DNA of 64,000 nt from assembly GCA_964507405.1 (NCBI GenBank), contig CAZDPJ010000004.1, positions 20,330 through 84,329 of the forward strand, given 5' to 3'. The notes beneath the pieces were generated by a model. The model saw nothing but the letters and a program-made list of their open reading frames with translations, was not told the DNA's origin and searched no databases. The position numbers and the translations under genes were made by a program. This document shows positions 1 to 10,173 of the stretch, one piece after another. Every line of letters begins with the position of its first letter. The stretch's first letter is position 1. Origin of the DNA: UMGS75 sp964507405 (GTDB lineage: Bacteria > Bacillota_I > Bacilli_A > ML615J-28 > CAG-313).

Positions 1-443
1 TTCATCGAACTAGTACAATTCATTCTATGGTAGAGTTTAATGATAATTCTATTTGTGCTCAACTAGCAAGTGCTGATATGCATCTTCCTATTCATTACGC
101 CTTAATGAATAAAAAACACAGTAAAAGCGATATAATAAAACCTTTATCAATTGATGAAGGAATTAATCTTGTATTAGAACCACTTGATAATGAGCGCTAT
201 CCCCTTGTTAATATTGCGAAAGAGGCAATCAAAAAAGGGGGAATCTATCCTTGTGTTATGAACGCAGCTAATGAAAAGGCCGTGGAACTATTTTTAAATG
301 GTAAAATTAGATTTACGGATATTGAAAAAATAATAATTAATGAATTAAATTCAAACGAATATGAAAAATATAATAAAGAGTTATCAATTGATTTAATTTT
401 AGAGGTAGATCAATTAGTAAAAGGAAAGGTAGGTAAAATATGA
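1..443 (+). CDS. dxr: 1-deoxy-D-xylulose 5-phosphate reductoisomerase, C-terminal part
   Basis: This is the 3' end of the gene for the NADPH-dependent enzyme that converts 1-deoxy-D-xylulose 5-phosphate to 2-C-methyl-D-erythritol 4-phosphate, the committed step of the MEP isoprenoid pathway in the cytosol. The frame is open from base 3, so the gene is cut by the window edge and the ATG at 27 is internal. Family landmarks are HSMVEF near the edge, the ADMHLPIHYAL stretch, and VMNAANEKAVELFL followed by the small C-terminal helical domain. It overlaps rseP by four bases (ATGA), which implies translational coupling. The dxr-rseP order is common in Bacillota. The catalytic half lies outside the window. 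Confidence 0.95.
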   Translation, partial: HRTSTIHSMVEFNDNSICAQLASADMHLPIHYALMNKKHSKSDIIKPLSIDEGINLVLEPLDNERYPLVNIAKEAIKKGGIYPCVMNAANEKAVELFLNGKIRFTDIEKIIINELNSNEYEKYNKELSIDLILEVDQLVKGKVGKI

Positions 444-2092
444 TATATATAATTGGATTTATAGCATTTATATTAGTACTTAGTATAATTGTTATTATTC
501 ATGAAATGGGACATTTCCTATTAGCTAGAAGAGCTAAAATTTTATGTTATGAATTTTCAGTAGGTATGGGTCCATTAATTTGGAAAAAGAAAAAAGGGGA
601 AACAGTATATGCAATTAGATGCATTCCAATTGGTGGATTTGTATCAATGGCTGGTGAAGAAATTGAACAAGATTTCTTGGAAAATATAAAAAAAGTAAAA
701 CTTGAATTTGATGAAAATAATCGTATTAAAACTATTATCTGTGATATTAATGATGAAAAGTATAAAGATTTAGAAGTATATGATTTATGTAAATATGATT
801 TAAGTGGAACTCTGGAAGCACTTGATGATGAATTATATTTATGTGGTAAAAATGAAAATGTTGAAGAAACTAAATATATTGTAAATCGTGATGCAATTCT
901 TTATTTTGATAAAAAACAAGAAATGCAAATTGCGCCATTAAATCGTAATTTTGTATCTAAAACAGTTGGCCAAAGATTTTTAACAGTATTTGCGGGGCCA
1001 TTCATGAACTTTGTTCTTGCCCTTGTTATATATTTTGTACTCGGTATTATTCAAGGTTATCCTAATACTTCTAGTACTAGACTTACTGAAGTATATGAAG
1101 GCTCACCAGTATATGGCATTCTTTCTGAAGGTGATGAAATTCTAAAAATAAATGATTATGAAGTCAAAGAATGGAATGATATTCCAAGTACTCTTAGTAA
1201 ATATGCATCTGGATCTGATACTAGTTTTGATGGTAAGATTATTCTTACGTATAAAGATAAAGATGGAAATATTAAAGTAACTGATTACATTTATCCGATA
1301 ATTGCTATATATTCGATTGAATTAAATTTAGATACGAAGTTAAGCATAGAAGAAGGTAAAGTTATTGTAGGTACATATTCATCTAATAATACAGCAACAA
1401 AATCTTTCAAAGCAGGTCTTGGAAAAGGTGATATAATTACTAATATTGCTTTTAAAGATGGAAGTAATTCAAAAGTTATTAATACCTATAATGATATATT
1501 AAGTTACTTTAATCAAGAAAGTTTAGATGAAGCGCAAGACCTTGTAATTTCATTTACTCGTGGTGAACAACAAAAACAAGTAACAATTGAATCTTATAGT
1601 AGACAATTATTAGAAAGTCAATCAATAACTCCAACTAAAATTCAACTTGGTATTTCGCCAAATTATGAATTTGATATTGTTAAATTATTGTATATGCCTT
1701 GGGTTGAAACAGGATCTTCTTGTATTAGTATTTTTAAAACATTAGGTTTATTGTTTACTGATTCATCAGTAAATATTGATGACTTTAGTGGTCCTGTAGG
1801 AATTTTTAGTTTAGTAAAATCATCAATTGAAGGTAAAAATGTAGGTCAAGCAATATTAACATTGTTATCACTTATGGCATTTTTAAGTGTAAATATTGGC
1901 TTTGTTAACTTACTTCCTCTTCCTGCTCTTGATGGTGGAAGACTTGCCTTTATAGTATTTGAAGGTATTACTCGTAAAAAGCCTAGTCCAAAAGTAGAAA
2001 ATATTATACATACAATTGGCTTCCTATTATTAATGGCATTATTTGTATTTATTTCATTTAGTGATATATTAAGGTGCATAGGTTGTAAATAA
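440..2092 (+). CDS. rseP: RseP-type site-2 zinc metalloprotease
   Basis: This is a membrane-embedded intramembrane protease of the S2P/M50 family, which cleaves membrane-bound regulators and signal peptide remnants. The zinc motif HEMGH lies at residues 21-25 inside the first membrane helix. The third ligand motif LPALDGGRLAF is near residue 495. Membrane segments are visible around 4-20, 182-204, 470-495 and 520-545. One or two PDZ-like regions lie between about 205 and 400. At 550 residues it is longer than the usual 420-450, because of an insertion at roughly residues 75-165 before the second membrane helix. It overlaps dxr by four bases and is followed by a hairpin terminator. Confidence 0.93.
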   Translation: MIYIIGFIAFILVLSIIVIIHEMGHFLLARRAKILCYEFSVGMGPLIWKKKKGETVYAIRCIPIGGFVSMAGEEIEQDFLENIKKVKLEFDENNRIKTIICDINDEKYKDLEVYDLCKYDLSGTLEALDDELYLCGKNENVEETKYIVNRDAILYFDKKQEMQIAPLNRNFVSKTVGQRFLTVFAGPFMNFVLALVIYFVLGIIQGYPNTSSTRLTEVYEGSPVYGILSEGDEILKINDYEVKEWNDIPSTLSKYASGSDTSFDGKIILTYKDKDGNIKVTDYIYPIIAIYSIELNLDTKLSIEEGKVIVGTYSSNNTATKSFKAGLGKGDIITNIAFKDGSNSKVINTYNDILSYFNQESLDEAQDLVISFTRGEQQKQVTIESYSRQLLESQSITPTKIQLGISPNYEFDIVKLLYMPWVETGSSCISIFKTLGLLFTDSSVNIDDFSGPVGIFSLVKSSIEGKNVGQAILTLLSLMAFLSVNIGFVNLLPLPALDGGRLAFIVFEGITRKKPSPKVENIIHTIGFLLLMALFVFISFSDILRCIGCK

Positions 2093-2099
2093 GAAAATA

Positions 2100-2124
2100 A
2101 GACATTCGGTTGAATGTCTTTTTT
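2100..2124 (+). terminator. rho-independent terminator after rseP
   Basis: A seven-base stem (AGACATT pairing with AATGTCT) closes a six-base loop and runs into a T tract. It sits eight bases after the rseP stop codon and separates the dxr-rseP operon from the giant protease gene. Confidence 0.8.
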
Positions 2125-2147
2125 GCTCTATTTTATATAAAAGAGTA

Positions 2148-2163
2148 TAAAGGTATACCTTTA
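2148..2163. promoter_or_regulatory. perfect palindrome, candidate operator (copy 1)
   Basis: TAAAGGTATACCTTTA is a perfect 16-base dyad. Its 14-base core recurs at 2295-2308, 147 bases downstream and just ahead of the giant protease gene. GTATAC-centred dyads are typical of dimeric repressor sites such as those of GntR-type regulators, but the regulator is not identifiable here. Confidence 0.5.
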
Positions 2164-2294
2164 CATACTATCTATTTATAAATATATTTTACTCTTTAAT
2201 ATAATTTTTTGCAAATAAAAAGATATTATTATACTGATTAGACTATTATAAAGATAATATATTAGTTAAAAATTTTATATAAATCTTGTTGTAC

Positions 2295-2308
2295 AAAGGT
2301 ATACCTTT
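2295..2308. promoter_or_regulatory. perfect palindrome, candidate operator (copy 2)
   Basis: AAAGGTATACCTTT is an exact copy of the core of the upstream palindrome. It lies about 20 bases before the ribosome binding site of the giant protease gene, in the expected position of a promoter or its immediate downstream region. Two identical dyads on either side of one upstream region suggest cooperative binding or looping by one regulator. This is inference. Confidence 0.5.
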
Positions 2309-2346
2309 ATAATACTTATATAAATTGAAAGGTGGAATATTTTATT

Positions 2347-5300
2347 ATGAAGAAAAATAAAGTCTTTTTGTTTCTACTCGCCATATGTATTGGTTTATTA
2401 ATTATAGGAAAAAATATTAATAATGAAGACTCATTTGGTAATATTATATTAGAAGAAATAGTAGAACGAAGTGGGGAGTATGATAATCATAAATTAGTAT
2501 TAAATAATACTACAAAAGAAGAAGCGAAAAGTATATCTAAAAGGCTTAATGCAAAGCTTAGAATTACTAAAAATGGTACATTTGCGACTTTAACGCTTCC
2601 AGATGATGTTACTGTTTATGATATATGTATTGATGAAAATAATAAAGATATAATTGAAAAGTTTTCGCTTGATTATCAAGCTACAGTTTCAGATGTAAAA
2701 GAATACTTTCCATCGAAATCTATAGCAACGCCAAATGATACTAATTATTATATGCAAACATATTTAGATTATTTAAATTTAGATAACACTTGGTATATGA
2801 CAAAAGGTAATGGTGTAACTGTGGCTATTATTGATACAGGAATTGATACTGATCATATTGAGTTTAATGGACGAATAAGTGAATATTCATATAACGCAAC
2901 AGAAGATAAAATAGTAAAAGACTATTTATTAGAAGATGGCTCATATGATTGGTCTTTAATTGAAGATGAACAAGGACATGGAACTAGTGTCGCTGGTGTT
3001 GTTGGTGCATCAATGAATAATAATACTGGTATATGTGGTATTGCACCTAACGCAGAACTATTAGTAATTAAAGCAGAGTGTGATGAATATGGTGCTTTTA
3101 ATAGTACATCTGATTTGGTGTTTGGACTATATTATGCAATTGAAAGAGACGTTGATGTTGTAAATATGAGTTTTGGGTCAAGTGATAGTAAATCATTTTT
3201 ATCTCCAGTTAGACTTGCGAAAGATAGTGATGTTATATGCGTTGCGGCAGCAGGAAATGACGGATCACCAAATATTAGTTATCCAGCAGCTCTTGAAGAT
3301 GTAATTGCCGTAGGAGCACTTGATGCAGATTCATGGACTCTTGCAGAATACTCCAACTATGGAGAGGGCCTAGACTGTGTTGCACCTGGTACAGTTTATA
3401 CTACAAAAAACGATGGATCATATGGAATAGTTGATGGAACTTCATTTTCATCACCAATAGTATCCTCAATTATTGCTTTATATTTATCACTAAATAGATA
3501 TCAAGAATTATCAACTATAAAAGAATTATTATATGCATCAAGTAAAGACTTAGGAGATTTGGGACCTGATTTTTATTATGGATATGGTGCTATAGATTCA
3601 AGTGCATTTTTACTTGAAGAAAAAGGAACAGTTACATTTAATTATTTAACAAATGAAATAGATAATACATATCAAACATTTTTAAGACAACATACTTTGC
3701 AAAATCTACCAGAAGCAACAAGACTATATGCAATCTTTGATGGATGGTATTATGATATACATTGTACTGAACCTTTAAAAGAATATGAAGATGAGTTTAG
3801 TAAAGATTTAACACTATATGCAAAATGGATTAATGAAGATGATGGGGTACCATTTACTTATCGAGTATTAGAGGATAAAACAATAGAAATAACTGGTTAT
3901 AAGGGTAGGAGAAAATATATAACAATACCTGATATTATTGATGATATGGAAGTATCAAGTATTGGAATAGGTGCTTTTAAAAATGAATCATCACTTAGAA
4001 TTGTAACATTGCCTTCAACTTTAAAAGTGATTAAAGGATATGCTTTTCAAAATTGTGTTAATTTAACTAGTATTGAAATTCCAAGTGGTGTTACAAGTAT
4101 AGGTGAGAGTGCTTATGATGGCTGTATAAGACTTGTAAAAGTAACATTTAGTGAATCTTCAAAACTAACTTCAATTGGTAATTTTGCTTTTCAAAACAAT
4201 GTAAGACTAGTAAACATTAATTTACCTCAAAACCTAAAAGAATTTAATGGATCTTGTTTACTTGAAACAATTAAATTAAAAGAAATTACAATAGATAATA
4301 AAAATAAATATTTTCGATCAATAGATGGAGTATTATATGATTGTACTATAAATACATTAGTAGCTTATCCATCTAATAAAGGAACAAGTTATACTATAAA
4401 TGATAAAACAAGCATAATAGGAACATATGCTTTTGGGTATAGTAAAATTAAAACAATTGATTTAAGTAATGTTTCTAAAATTAATACTTGCTCATTTATT
4501 TTTTCTAGTTTAGAAAGTGTTGATTTATCTAATGTATCAAGTACTGGATATTTGGCATTTGCAAATTCAGTAAAATTAAAAGAAGTTATAATTGGAAATA
4601 ATTTAACAGAAATTAGTTATAGTTGTTTTTCATCATGTTCTAGTTTAAATAATATAGTGATTCCTAAAAATATAATGTATATTGGAGATTCATCATTTTC
4701 TAATTGTGGTTTAGGAACTATTACATTTGAAAAAGAAAGTAAATTAAATAGTATTGGAGACTCTGCGTTTGAAAACTGCAATTTAAAAAGAATAGAAATC
4801 CCAAAAGATGTTACTAGTATTGGAGAATCTGCGTTTAGTTGTTGCCCTTTATCACAAGTTACATATGAAGAAAATTCTAATTTAAAATTTATTGGTAAAT
4901 CTTCTTTTGAATATACAACATTATCAAAAATTAGTTTACCTAAAGATTTAATAAAGATTGATGATTATGCTTTTAAAAACACATCACTTAAGGAAGTATA
5001 TATTCCTTCATCAACGATTAGTTTAGGTAATGGTGTATTCGCAAGTTGTTCTTTATTAACTTCGATTGAAGTGGATAATAAAAATGAATACTATACATCG
5101 ATAGATGGAGTAGTATATAGTAAAGATTTAAAAACACTTTTTATGTATCCTTCAGGAAAAGAAGATAATACTTATTATTTAAATAATAATACTACTGTAG
5201 TTTCAAATTCTGCCTTTTATGGAGTTAGTAAATTAAAAACTATTTATTTTAATGATAATTTAATAAAATTAGATAAAAATGCTTTTTATGATGCTACTAG

Positions 5301-5634
5301 TATTATTAATATTAATTTAAACGATGCTTTAGAAGAAATTGGTGATGAAGCATTTAACTCAGCTAGTTCACTTCAAAGTATATCAATTCCAGATAATGTT
5401 ACTAAAATAGGAAGATATTGTTTTGCAGAAACCTATTCTTTAACTAGTATTTCTTTTAATAAAACATCTAAATTACCAAGAATATCAGCTTATACTTTTG
5501 CAAACTCTAATATATCTTCATTTTCTATTCCTTCCAATGTATCAACCATAGGTCAAGGTGCATTTGCTGGATGTAATAATTTAACGAGTATTACATTTTA
5601 TGAAAATAGCAAATTAGAATCTATTTCCGCATAA
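2347..5634 (+). CDS. subtilisin-like protease with BspA-type leucine-rich repeats (segment 1 of an interrupted giant gene)
   Basis: This is a secreted S8 serine protease joined to LRR_5 repeats. A hydrophobic signal or anchor helix follows MKKNK. The catalytic triad is visible: Asp163 in IIDTG, His211 in GHGTSVAG and Ser366 in GTSFSSP, with the oxyanion Asn304 in AAAGND. After the protease comes an InlB/Listeria-Bacteroides-type repeat (FDGWYYD...LYAKW, about residues 430-500). LRR_5 repeats of about 23 residues follow (pattern L..I.IP..V..IG..AF..C). Start 2347 is chosen because GGTGG at 2331-2335 lies 11 bases upstream; a GTG at 2332 would fall inside that site. The frame ends at a TAA (5632-5634), but the same frame continues without break into the next segment. 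The split looks like a Tyr-to-stop change in SAYMFDGC-like repeat sequence. Confidence 0.88.
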   Translation: MKKNKVFLFLLAICIGLLIIGKNINNEDSFGNIILEEIVERSGEYDNHKLVLNNTTKEEAKSISKRLNAKLRITKNGTFATLTLPDDVTVYDICIDENNKDIIEKFSLDYQATVSDVKEYFPSKSIATPNDTNYYMQTYLDYLNLDNTWYMTKGNGVTVAIIDTGIDTDHIEFNGRISEYSYNATEDKIVKDYLLEDGSYDWSLIEDEQGHGTSVAGVVGASMNNNTGICGIAPNAELLVIKAECDEYGAFNSTSDLVFGLYYAIERDVDVVNMSFGSSDSKSFLSPVRLAKDSDVICVAAAGNDGSPNISYPAALEDVIAVGALDADSWTLAEYSNYGEGLDCVAPGTVYTTKNDGSYGIVDGTSFSSPIVSSIIALYLSLNRYQELSTIKELLYASSKDLGDLGPDFYYGYGAIDSSAFLLEEKGTVTFNYLTNEIDNTYQTFLRQHTLQNLPEATRLYAIFDGWYYDIHCTEPLKEYEDEFSKDLTLYAKWINEDDGVPFTYRVLEDKTIEITGYKGRRKYITIPDIIDDMEVSSIGIGAFKNESSLRIVTLPSTLKVIKGYAFQNCVNLTSIEIPSGVTSIGESAYDGCIRLVKVTFSESSKLTSIGNFAFQNNVRLVNINLPQNLKEFNGSCLLETIKLKEITIDNKNKYFRSIDGVLYDCTINTLVAYPSNKGTSYTINDKTSIIGTYAFGYSKIKTIDLSNVSKINTCSFIFSSLESVDLSNVSSTGYLAFANSVKLKEVIIGNNLTEISYSCFSSCSSLNNIVIPKNIMYIGDSSFSNCGLGTITFEKESKLNSIGDSAFENCNLKRIEIPKDVTSIGESAFSCCPLSQVTYEENSNLKFIGKSSFEYTTLSKISLPKDLIKIDDYAFKNTSLKEVYIPSSTISLGNGVFASCSLLTSIEVDNKNEYYTSIDGVVYSKDLKTLFMYPSGKEDNTYYLNNNTTVVSNSAFYGVSKLKTIYFNDNLIKLDKNAFYDATSIININLNDALEEIGDEAFNSASSLQSISIPDNVTKIGRYCFAETYSLTSISFNKTSKLPRISAYTFANSNISSFSIPSNVSTIGQGAFAGCNNLTSITFYENSKLESISA

Positions 5635-8600
5635 ATGTTTGACGGTTGTAACAAATTAAGAAGTATTAAGTTTGAAAATGGAAGCAGTTTATCATCTATT
5701 CAAGCACATGGATTAGAAGGATTGAATAATTTAACTTCAATTGATTTTGGAGATGCTATAATAACAAATATTGATAATTTTGCATTTAGATTTTGTTATA
5801 GTCTAACATCACTTAAATTAACTGAGGGATTAACTTATATAGGTAGATTTGCTTTTTATGGATGTGAAAGTTTAACATCTTTACAAATGCCATCTACTTT
5901 AGAGTATATAGGTAGATATGCATTTTATGAATGTAATAATCTAGAACTATATTTTGTAAGTGAAACATTACCTTTATATACACAAGACTATTGGGATCAT
6001 TCAATTAAAGGATATTATTTAGGTGTAAAAGAAGTTAAGCAAAATGAGGAGTTTAAATATGCTATTTTACAAAATGATAATATTGCAATTATTGAATATT
6101 TGGGATTAAATAGTATAATTGATTTAACAAATGTAAGTCTTGGTGGAAATATTATAACAATTGGAAGTAATTCATTTAAATATAAACAAATTGATAAAAT
6201 AATATTACCTGATACTATTCAAACAATTGGAAGTAATGCATTCTATTGTTCAAATTTAGCAAATATTAATTTTGTTGATAGTATTACCTATATTGGGTCA
6301 AATGCATTCTTTAATACAAAATTAGAAAATGTAATATTTAGTAATAATAGTAATCTAAAGAAAATAGACAATAATGCTTTCGCATATTGTGATGAACTAG
6401 TAAATGTAACATTGCCAAGTACATTAACATCACTAGGTGATTATGCATTTTATAAGAGTGGCATAATAAATTTAAAATTAAATAAAGAAATGCCTTTAGA
6501 AGCAATATCTAAATATGCATTTGAATTTTCACATATTAAAAAAGTTACATTACCTAATAATGTAACTGAAATAAAAGATAATGCCTTCGCAAACATTAGG
6601 GAACTTGAAACTATAGAATTTAATAATCAAGAATTATATTTAATGTCAAATGCTTTTTATAATACGGGAATTAAAGATTTAACTATACCAGAAAATATAG
6701 TATATATTGGAGAATATAGTTTAATATCATTATTTAATTTAACAGAATATAAAGTAAGTGAAAATAATCCATACTATAAAGCAATAGATGGAGTACTTTA
6801 CAGCAAGAATGGAAAAAGAATTATAGCATATCCAGCAGGTAAAAATAGTATATATAAAATGCCAAGCATAGTTGAAACAATTGGATTTGGTGCATTTGAA
6901 AATAGTAAAGTTTCGTATATTGATTTTACAGAAAACAAATTATTATCAACAATTGGATATCGAGCATTCTTTAGATGTAATAATTTAGAAACAATACTAA
7001 TACCATCAAATGTAGTTTCAATAGATTACTATGCATTTGCATATTGTGATAATTTAAAAGAAGTTATATTTGAAGAAAATTCAAAATTATATGGAGTATA
7101 TGAAGGTGCCTTTTATAGTTGTAAAAACTTAAACAAAATTGTACTACCAGATGAAGTATTAGAAATAGGAGATTATTGTTTTTATGGATGTTTAAGTTTA
7201 ACAACAATACCTGTAAGTAATACATCAAAATTATTATTTATTTCTTCAAGAGCATTAAGTAATACTGGAATAAAAGAGTTAAAGTTACAAGAAACAATAA
7301 TTGAGATTGGTGATTACGCATTTAGTGGTTCAAAAGTACAAAAAGTAGATTTAACTAATTCTAAAAAAGATGAATTATATTTGGGAATTGGTATATTTGA
7401 AGATTGTGTAGAATTAAAAGAAATAACATTAGCATTTATTGGAAGATATTATGAAGATGAAGAAATAACATGGTTTGGATATATATTTGGTGCAGGAAGT
7501 TTCGAAGCAAATAATACATATGTTCCAGAATCATTAAAAGAAGTAACAATAGAAGAAGGAATTACTTTTATTGGTACTGGAGGATTCTATGGATTAAAAA
7601 ATATAGATCGAGTAAATATACCTGATTCTGTCAATAAGATTTATAAATATTCATTCAGGAAGGCAACATTTAAATATAAATTAGAAAATGAAGTTATCTT
7701 TGTTTATAAAAATGACTACAATGAAGAAATAATAGAAACTAAATTAAGTAGTGATAGTACTCAATTCGAAAGTAATAATGATTATATTGGAAAAGGTATA
7801 GAAAAAATAAATATTAATAAATATGTAGAAAATATTGGCTCAGGAACATTTTATAATTGTAGTAGTTTAACAAGTATAGTCATACCAGAAAGTGTAACAA
7901 GCATAGGTGATAATGCATTCTATAATTGTAGTAGTTTATCAAGTATAGTCATTCCAGAAGGAGTAACAAGTATTGGCTTTTATGCATTCTATAATTGTAG
8001 TAGTTTAACAAGTATAGTAATACCAAAAGGAGTAACAAGTATTGGCTTTTATGCATTCTATGGATGTAGCAGTTTAACAAGTATAGTCATTCCAGATGGA
8101 GTAACAAGTATAGGTTATAGTGCATTTAGTGGTTGTACTAGTTTAACAAGTATAGTCATTCCAGATGGAGTAACAAGTATAGGTGAGAGTACATTTAGTC
8201 ATTGTAGTAGTTTATCAAGTATAGTCATTCCAGAAGGAGTAACAAGTATTGGCTTTTATGCATTCTATGGATGTAGCAGTTTGACAAGTATAACAATCCC
8301 AGAAGGAGTAACAAGTATTGGATATCATACATTCTCTGAATGTACTAGTTTAACAAGCGTATATTGTAATGGAACAATAGAAAATTGGTGTAATATTAAA
8401 TTTGAAAGTTACGAATCTAATCCAATGTCTTATGCAACACATTTCTATATGAAAAATAGTAATAATGAATATGAAGAAGTTACTAAATTAGTAATACCAA
8501 ATACAATTACATCTATCTCAGATTATGGATTTAGAAATTTTACAGCAGTAAAAGAAGTAATCATCCCAGAAAGTGTAACAACTATAGGTGAATGTGCATT

Positions 8601-9927
8601 CATAGACTGTAGTAGTTTAAAGATTGTAGAAATTTCAAAAGGTTTAGAAAAAATAGGAAATTATGCTTTTTCTGGCTGTAATAATTTATTAACAATAATT
8701 AATAATAGTGATTTAGAAATAACTTTTTCAAGATTTGGTAATGGAGAAATTTCAGCTAATGCACTTAAAATTATTAATAAAGATAATAGTATAATTTATA
8801 ATGTTACATCTATATTAAGCAATATTAAAACATATTTTGAAACAGAGGATAATTTTTTATTTATAGTAAATTCATATGATTCTTATCAATTAGTTGCATA
8901 TTTAGGATTAGATGAGACAGTAACTCTTCCTACTGATATAAATGGAAATAGTTATGTAATTTATAAGATGAAAGGTGTAAAAAATGTTATTATTCCGAAT
9001 ACATTCACAGCTATTCATTATAATGCATTCTGGGGTTGTACTAGTTTAACAAGCATAGTAATTCCAGAAGGAGTAAGAACAATAGGTGAATCTGCATTCT
9101 CCTATTGTAGTATTTTAAAAAATGTAATTTTTGAAAAAAATAGTTTATTAACAACTATTTCAAGAGAAGCATTTAAGTCAACTAATATTACGAGTATTGA
9201 ATTACCAGAAAAATTGACTAACATTGAAACTGATGCATTTGCTGGATGTACAAAATTAAGTAATATTGTTAATAATTCGAAATTAGAATTGACAATAGGT
9301 TCTAAAGATAATGGATGTGTTGCATATTATGCGAATAAAATAATTGATTCAGATGGAAATATTATTTATGCTGATAAAACATTAGTAATAAACGAAAATA
9401 AAAATTCCATTGGTTATAATGATTTAGGTAATCATGCTTTTACAAATATCATAATACCTAAAAATATTACATATATTGGATATAATGCATTTAATGATTG
9501 TAATCTTTTAGATAATGTTTATTATAATGGAACAATAGAAGATTGGTGTAATATTAAATTTGCAAGTTATGATTCTAATCCAATGAGTTATGCAACACAT
9601 TTCTATTTAAGAGACAATAATGGAGACTACCACGAAGTAACAGAAATTGTTTTGCCGGATTCGATAACTGAATTATCAAGTTATAAATTTATAAATTTTA
9701 CTGCATTAAAAAAATTTACCTTCTCTGATAGTGTTATAAGTATAGGATATGAAATATTTGATGGCTGTTTGAATTTAGAAAATATATATTATAATGGAAT
9801 ACTAGAAGATTGGTTGAAAGTATCATTTGATGGTATATTATTTGATTTATATATTAAAAATAATGATGGAGAATATATTGATATTAAAAAAAACTTCAGA
9901 GATAATCATATCAGATCAATTAACTGA
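5635..9927 (+). CDS. BspA-like leucine-rich repeat protein (segment 2 of the interrupted giant gene)
   Basis: This segment is in the same frame as the protease segment and begins directly after its TAA codon. The ATG at 5635 has no ribosome binding site and is internal repeat sequence (MFDGCNKL), so independent translation is unlikely. It is almost entirely LRR_5/BspA repeats, including a block of near-identical 69-base units at about 7840-8350. It also carries a recurring non-LRR insert of the form YYNGTIEDWCNIKF followed by NPMSYATHFY. BspA-like LRR proteins are surface proteins of host-associated bacteria that bind host or bacterial ligands. The end at 9927 is caused by an extra A in an eight-A tract near 9886-9893; the repeat pattern resumes in the next frame. 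No signal peptide or anchor lies in this part. Confidence 0.8.
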   Translation: MFDGCNKLRSIKFENGSSLSSIQAHGLEGLNNLTSIDFGDAIITNIDNFAFRFCYSLTSLKLTEGLTYIGRFAFYGCESLTSLQMPSTLEYIGRYAFYECNNLELYFVSETLPLYTQDYWDHSIKGYYLGVKEVKQNEEFKYAILQNDNIAIIEYLGLNSIIDLTNVSLGGNIITIGSNSFKYKQIDKIILPDTIQTIGSNAFYCSNLANINFVDSITYIGSNAFFNTKLENVIFSNNSNLKKIDNNAFAYCDELVNVTLPSTLTSLGDYAFYKSGIINLKLNKEMPLEAISKYAFEFSHIKKVTLPNNVTEIKDNAFANIRELETIEFNNQELYLMSNAFYNTGIKDLTIPENIVYIGEYSLISLFNLTEYKVSENNPYYKAIDGVLYSKNGKRIIAYPAGKNSIYKMPSIVETIGFGAFENSKVSYIDFTENKLLSTIGYRAFFRCNNLETILIPSNVVSIDYYAFAYCDNLKEVIFEENSKLYGVYEGAFYSCKNLNKIVLPDEVLEIGDYCFYGCLSLTTIPVSNTSKLLFISSRALSNTGIKELKLQETIIEIGDYAFSGSKVQKVDLTNSKKDELYLGIGIFEDCVELKEITLAFIGRYYEDEEITWFGYIFGAGSFEANNTYVPESLKEVTIEEGITFIGTGGFYGLKNIDRVNIPDSVNKIYKYSFRKATFKYKLENEVIFVYKNDYNEEIIETKLSSDSTQFESNNDYIGKGIEKININKYVENIGSGTFYNCSSLTSIVIPESVTSIGDNAFYNCSSLSSIVIPEGVTSIGFYAFYNCSSLTSIVIPKGVTSIGFYAFYGCSSLTSIVIPDGVTSIGYSAFSGCTSLTSIVIPDGVTSIGESTFSHCSSLSSIVIPEGVTSIGFYAFYGCSSLTSITIPEGVTSIGYHTFSECTSLTSVYCNGTIENWCNIKFESYESNPMSYATHFYMKNSNNEYEEVTKLVIPNTITSISDYGFRNFTAVKEVIIPESVTTIGECAFIDCSSLKIVEISKGLEKIGNYAFSGCNNLLTIINNSDLEITFSRFGNGEISANALKIINKDNSIIYNVTSILSNIKTYFETEDNFLFIVNSYDSYQLVAYLGLDETVTLPTDINGNSYVIYKMKGVKNVIIPNTFTAIHYNAFWGCTSLTSIVIPEGVRTIGESAFSYCSILKNVIFEKNSLLTTISREAFKSTNITSIELPEKLTNIETDAFAGCTKLSNIVNNSKLELTIGSKDNGCVAYYANKIIDSDGNIIYADKTLVINENKNSIGYNDLGNHAFTNIIIPKNITYIGYNAFNDCNLLDNVYYNGTIEDWCNIKFASYDSNPMSYATHFYLRDNNGDYHEVTEIVLPDSITELSSYKFINFTALKKFTFSDSVISIGYEIFDGCLNLENIYYNGILEDWLKVSFDGILFDLYIKNNDGEYIDIKKNFRDNHIRSIN
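7843..8355 (+). repeat. tandem 69-base LRR_5 repeat block
   Basis: About seven consecutive units of 69 bases encode SSLTSIVIPEGVTSIGFYAFYGC-like 23-residue repeats with very high nucleotide identity between units. The low divergence contrasts with the diverged repeats on either side. It points to recent duplication or gene conversion. Confidence 0.85.
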
Positions 9928-10162
9928 AATATCAGATAACAGATTTTATAATTTTTCTTCATTAAAGAAAATTACAATATCAAAAAATATATCTCGTATT
10001 GGTAATTTTGCTTTTAGGGGATGTTATGAGTTAGATACTGTATATTATAATGGTACGATTGAAGATTGGTGTAATATTATATTTGAAACTGATGAATCTA
10101 ATCCTATGTGGTATGCAAAACATTTCTATATAAAAGATAATAATGGAAATACAACGAAGTAA
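9827..10162 (+). CDS. BspA-like LRR fragment (segment 3 of the interrupted giant gene)
   Basis: This is a short frame between two apparent frameshifts. From about 9893 onward it continues the LRR pattern of the previous segment (SDQLTEISDNRFYNF, then YYNGTIEDWCNI and NPMWYAKHFYIKDNNGN). The bases before 9893 in this frame are not real coding sequence. The fragment ends near 10162 because the tract after AATGG has three A where the sister repeat at 10408-10425 has four. Restoring that A joins it to the final segment. No ribosome binding site supports a start at 9827, so this is a piece of the larger gene rather than an independent one. Confidence 0.55.
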   Translation: MMVYYLIYILKIMMENILILKKTSEIIISDQLTEISDNRFYNFSSLKKITISKNISRIGNFAFRGCYELDTVYYNGTIEDWCNIIFETDESNPMWYAKHFYIKDNNGNTTK

Positions 10163-10173
10163 CAGAAATTGTT

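Noticed and set aside
5632..5634. TAA read as a sense codon (stop reassignment)
   Set aside because: Most genes in the window end in TAA followed by terminators or new starts, so reassignment is not tenable. A local mutation or error explains the site.
7843..8355. CRISPR-like array from regularly spaced repeats
   Set aside because: The period of 69 bases is a multiple of three, stays in frame and encodes LRR_5 repeats. There are no unique spacers and no cas genes in the window.
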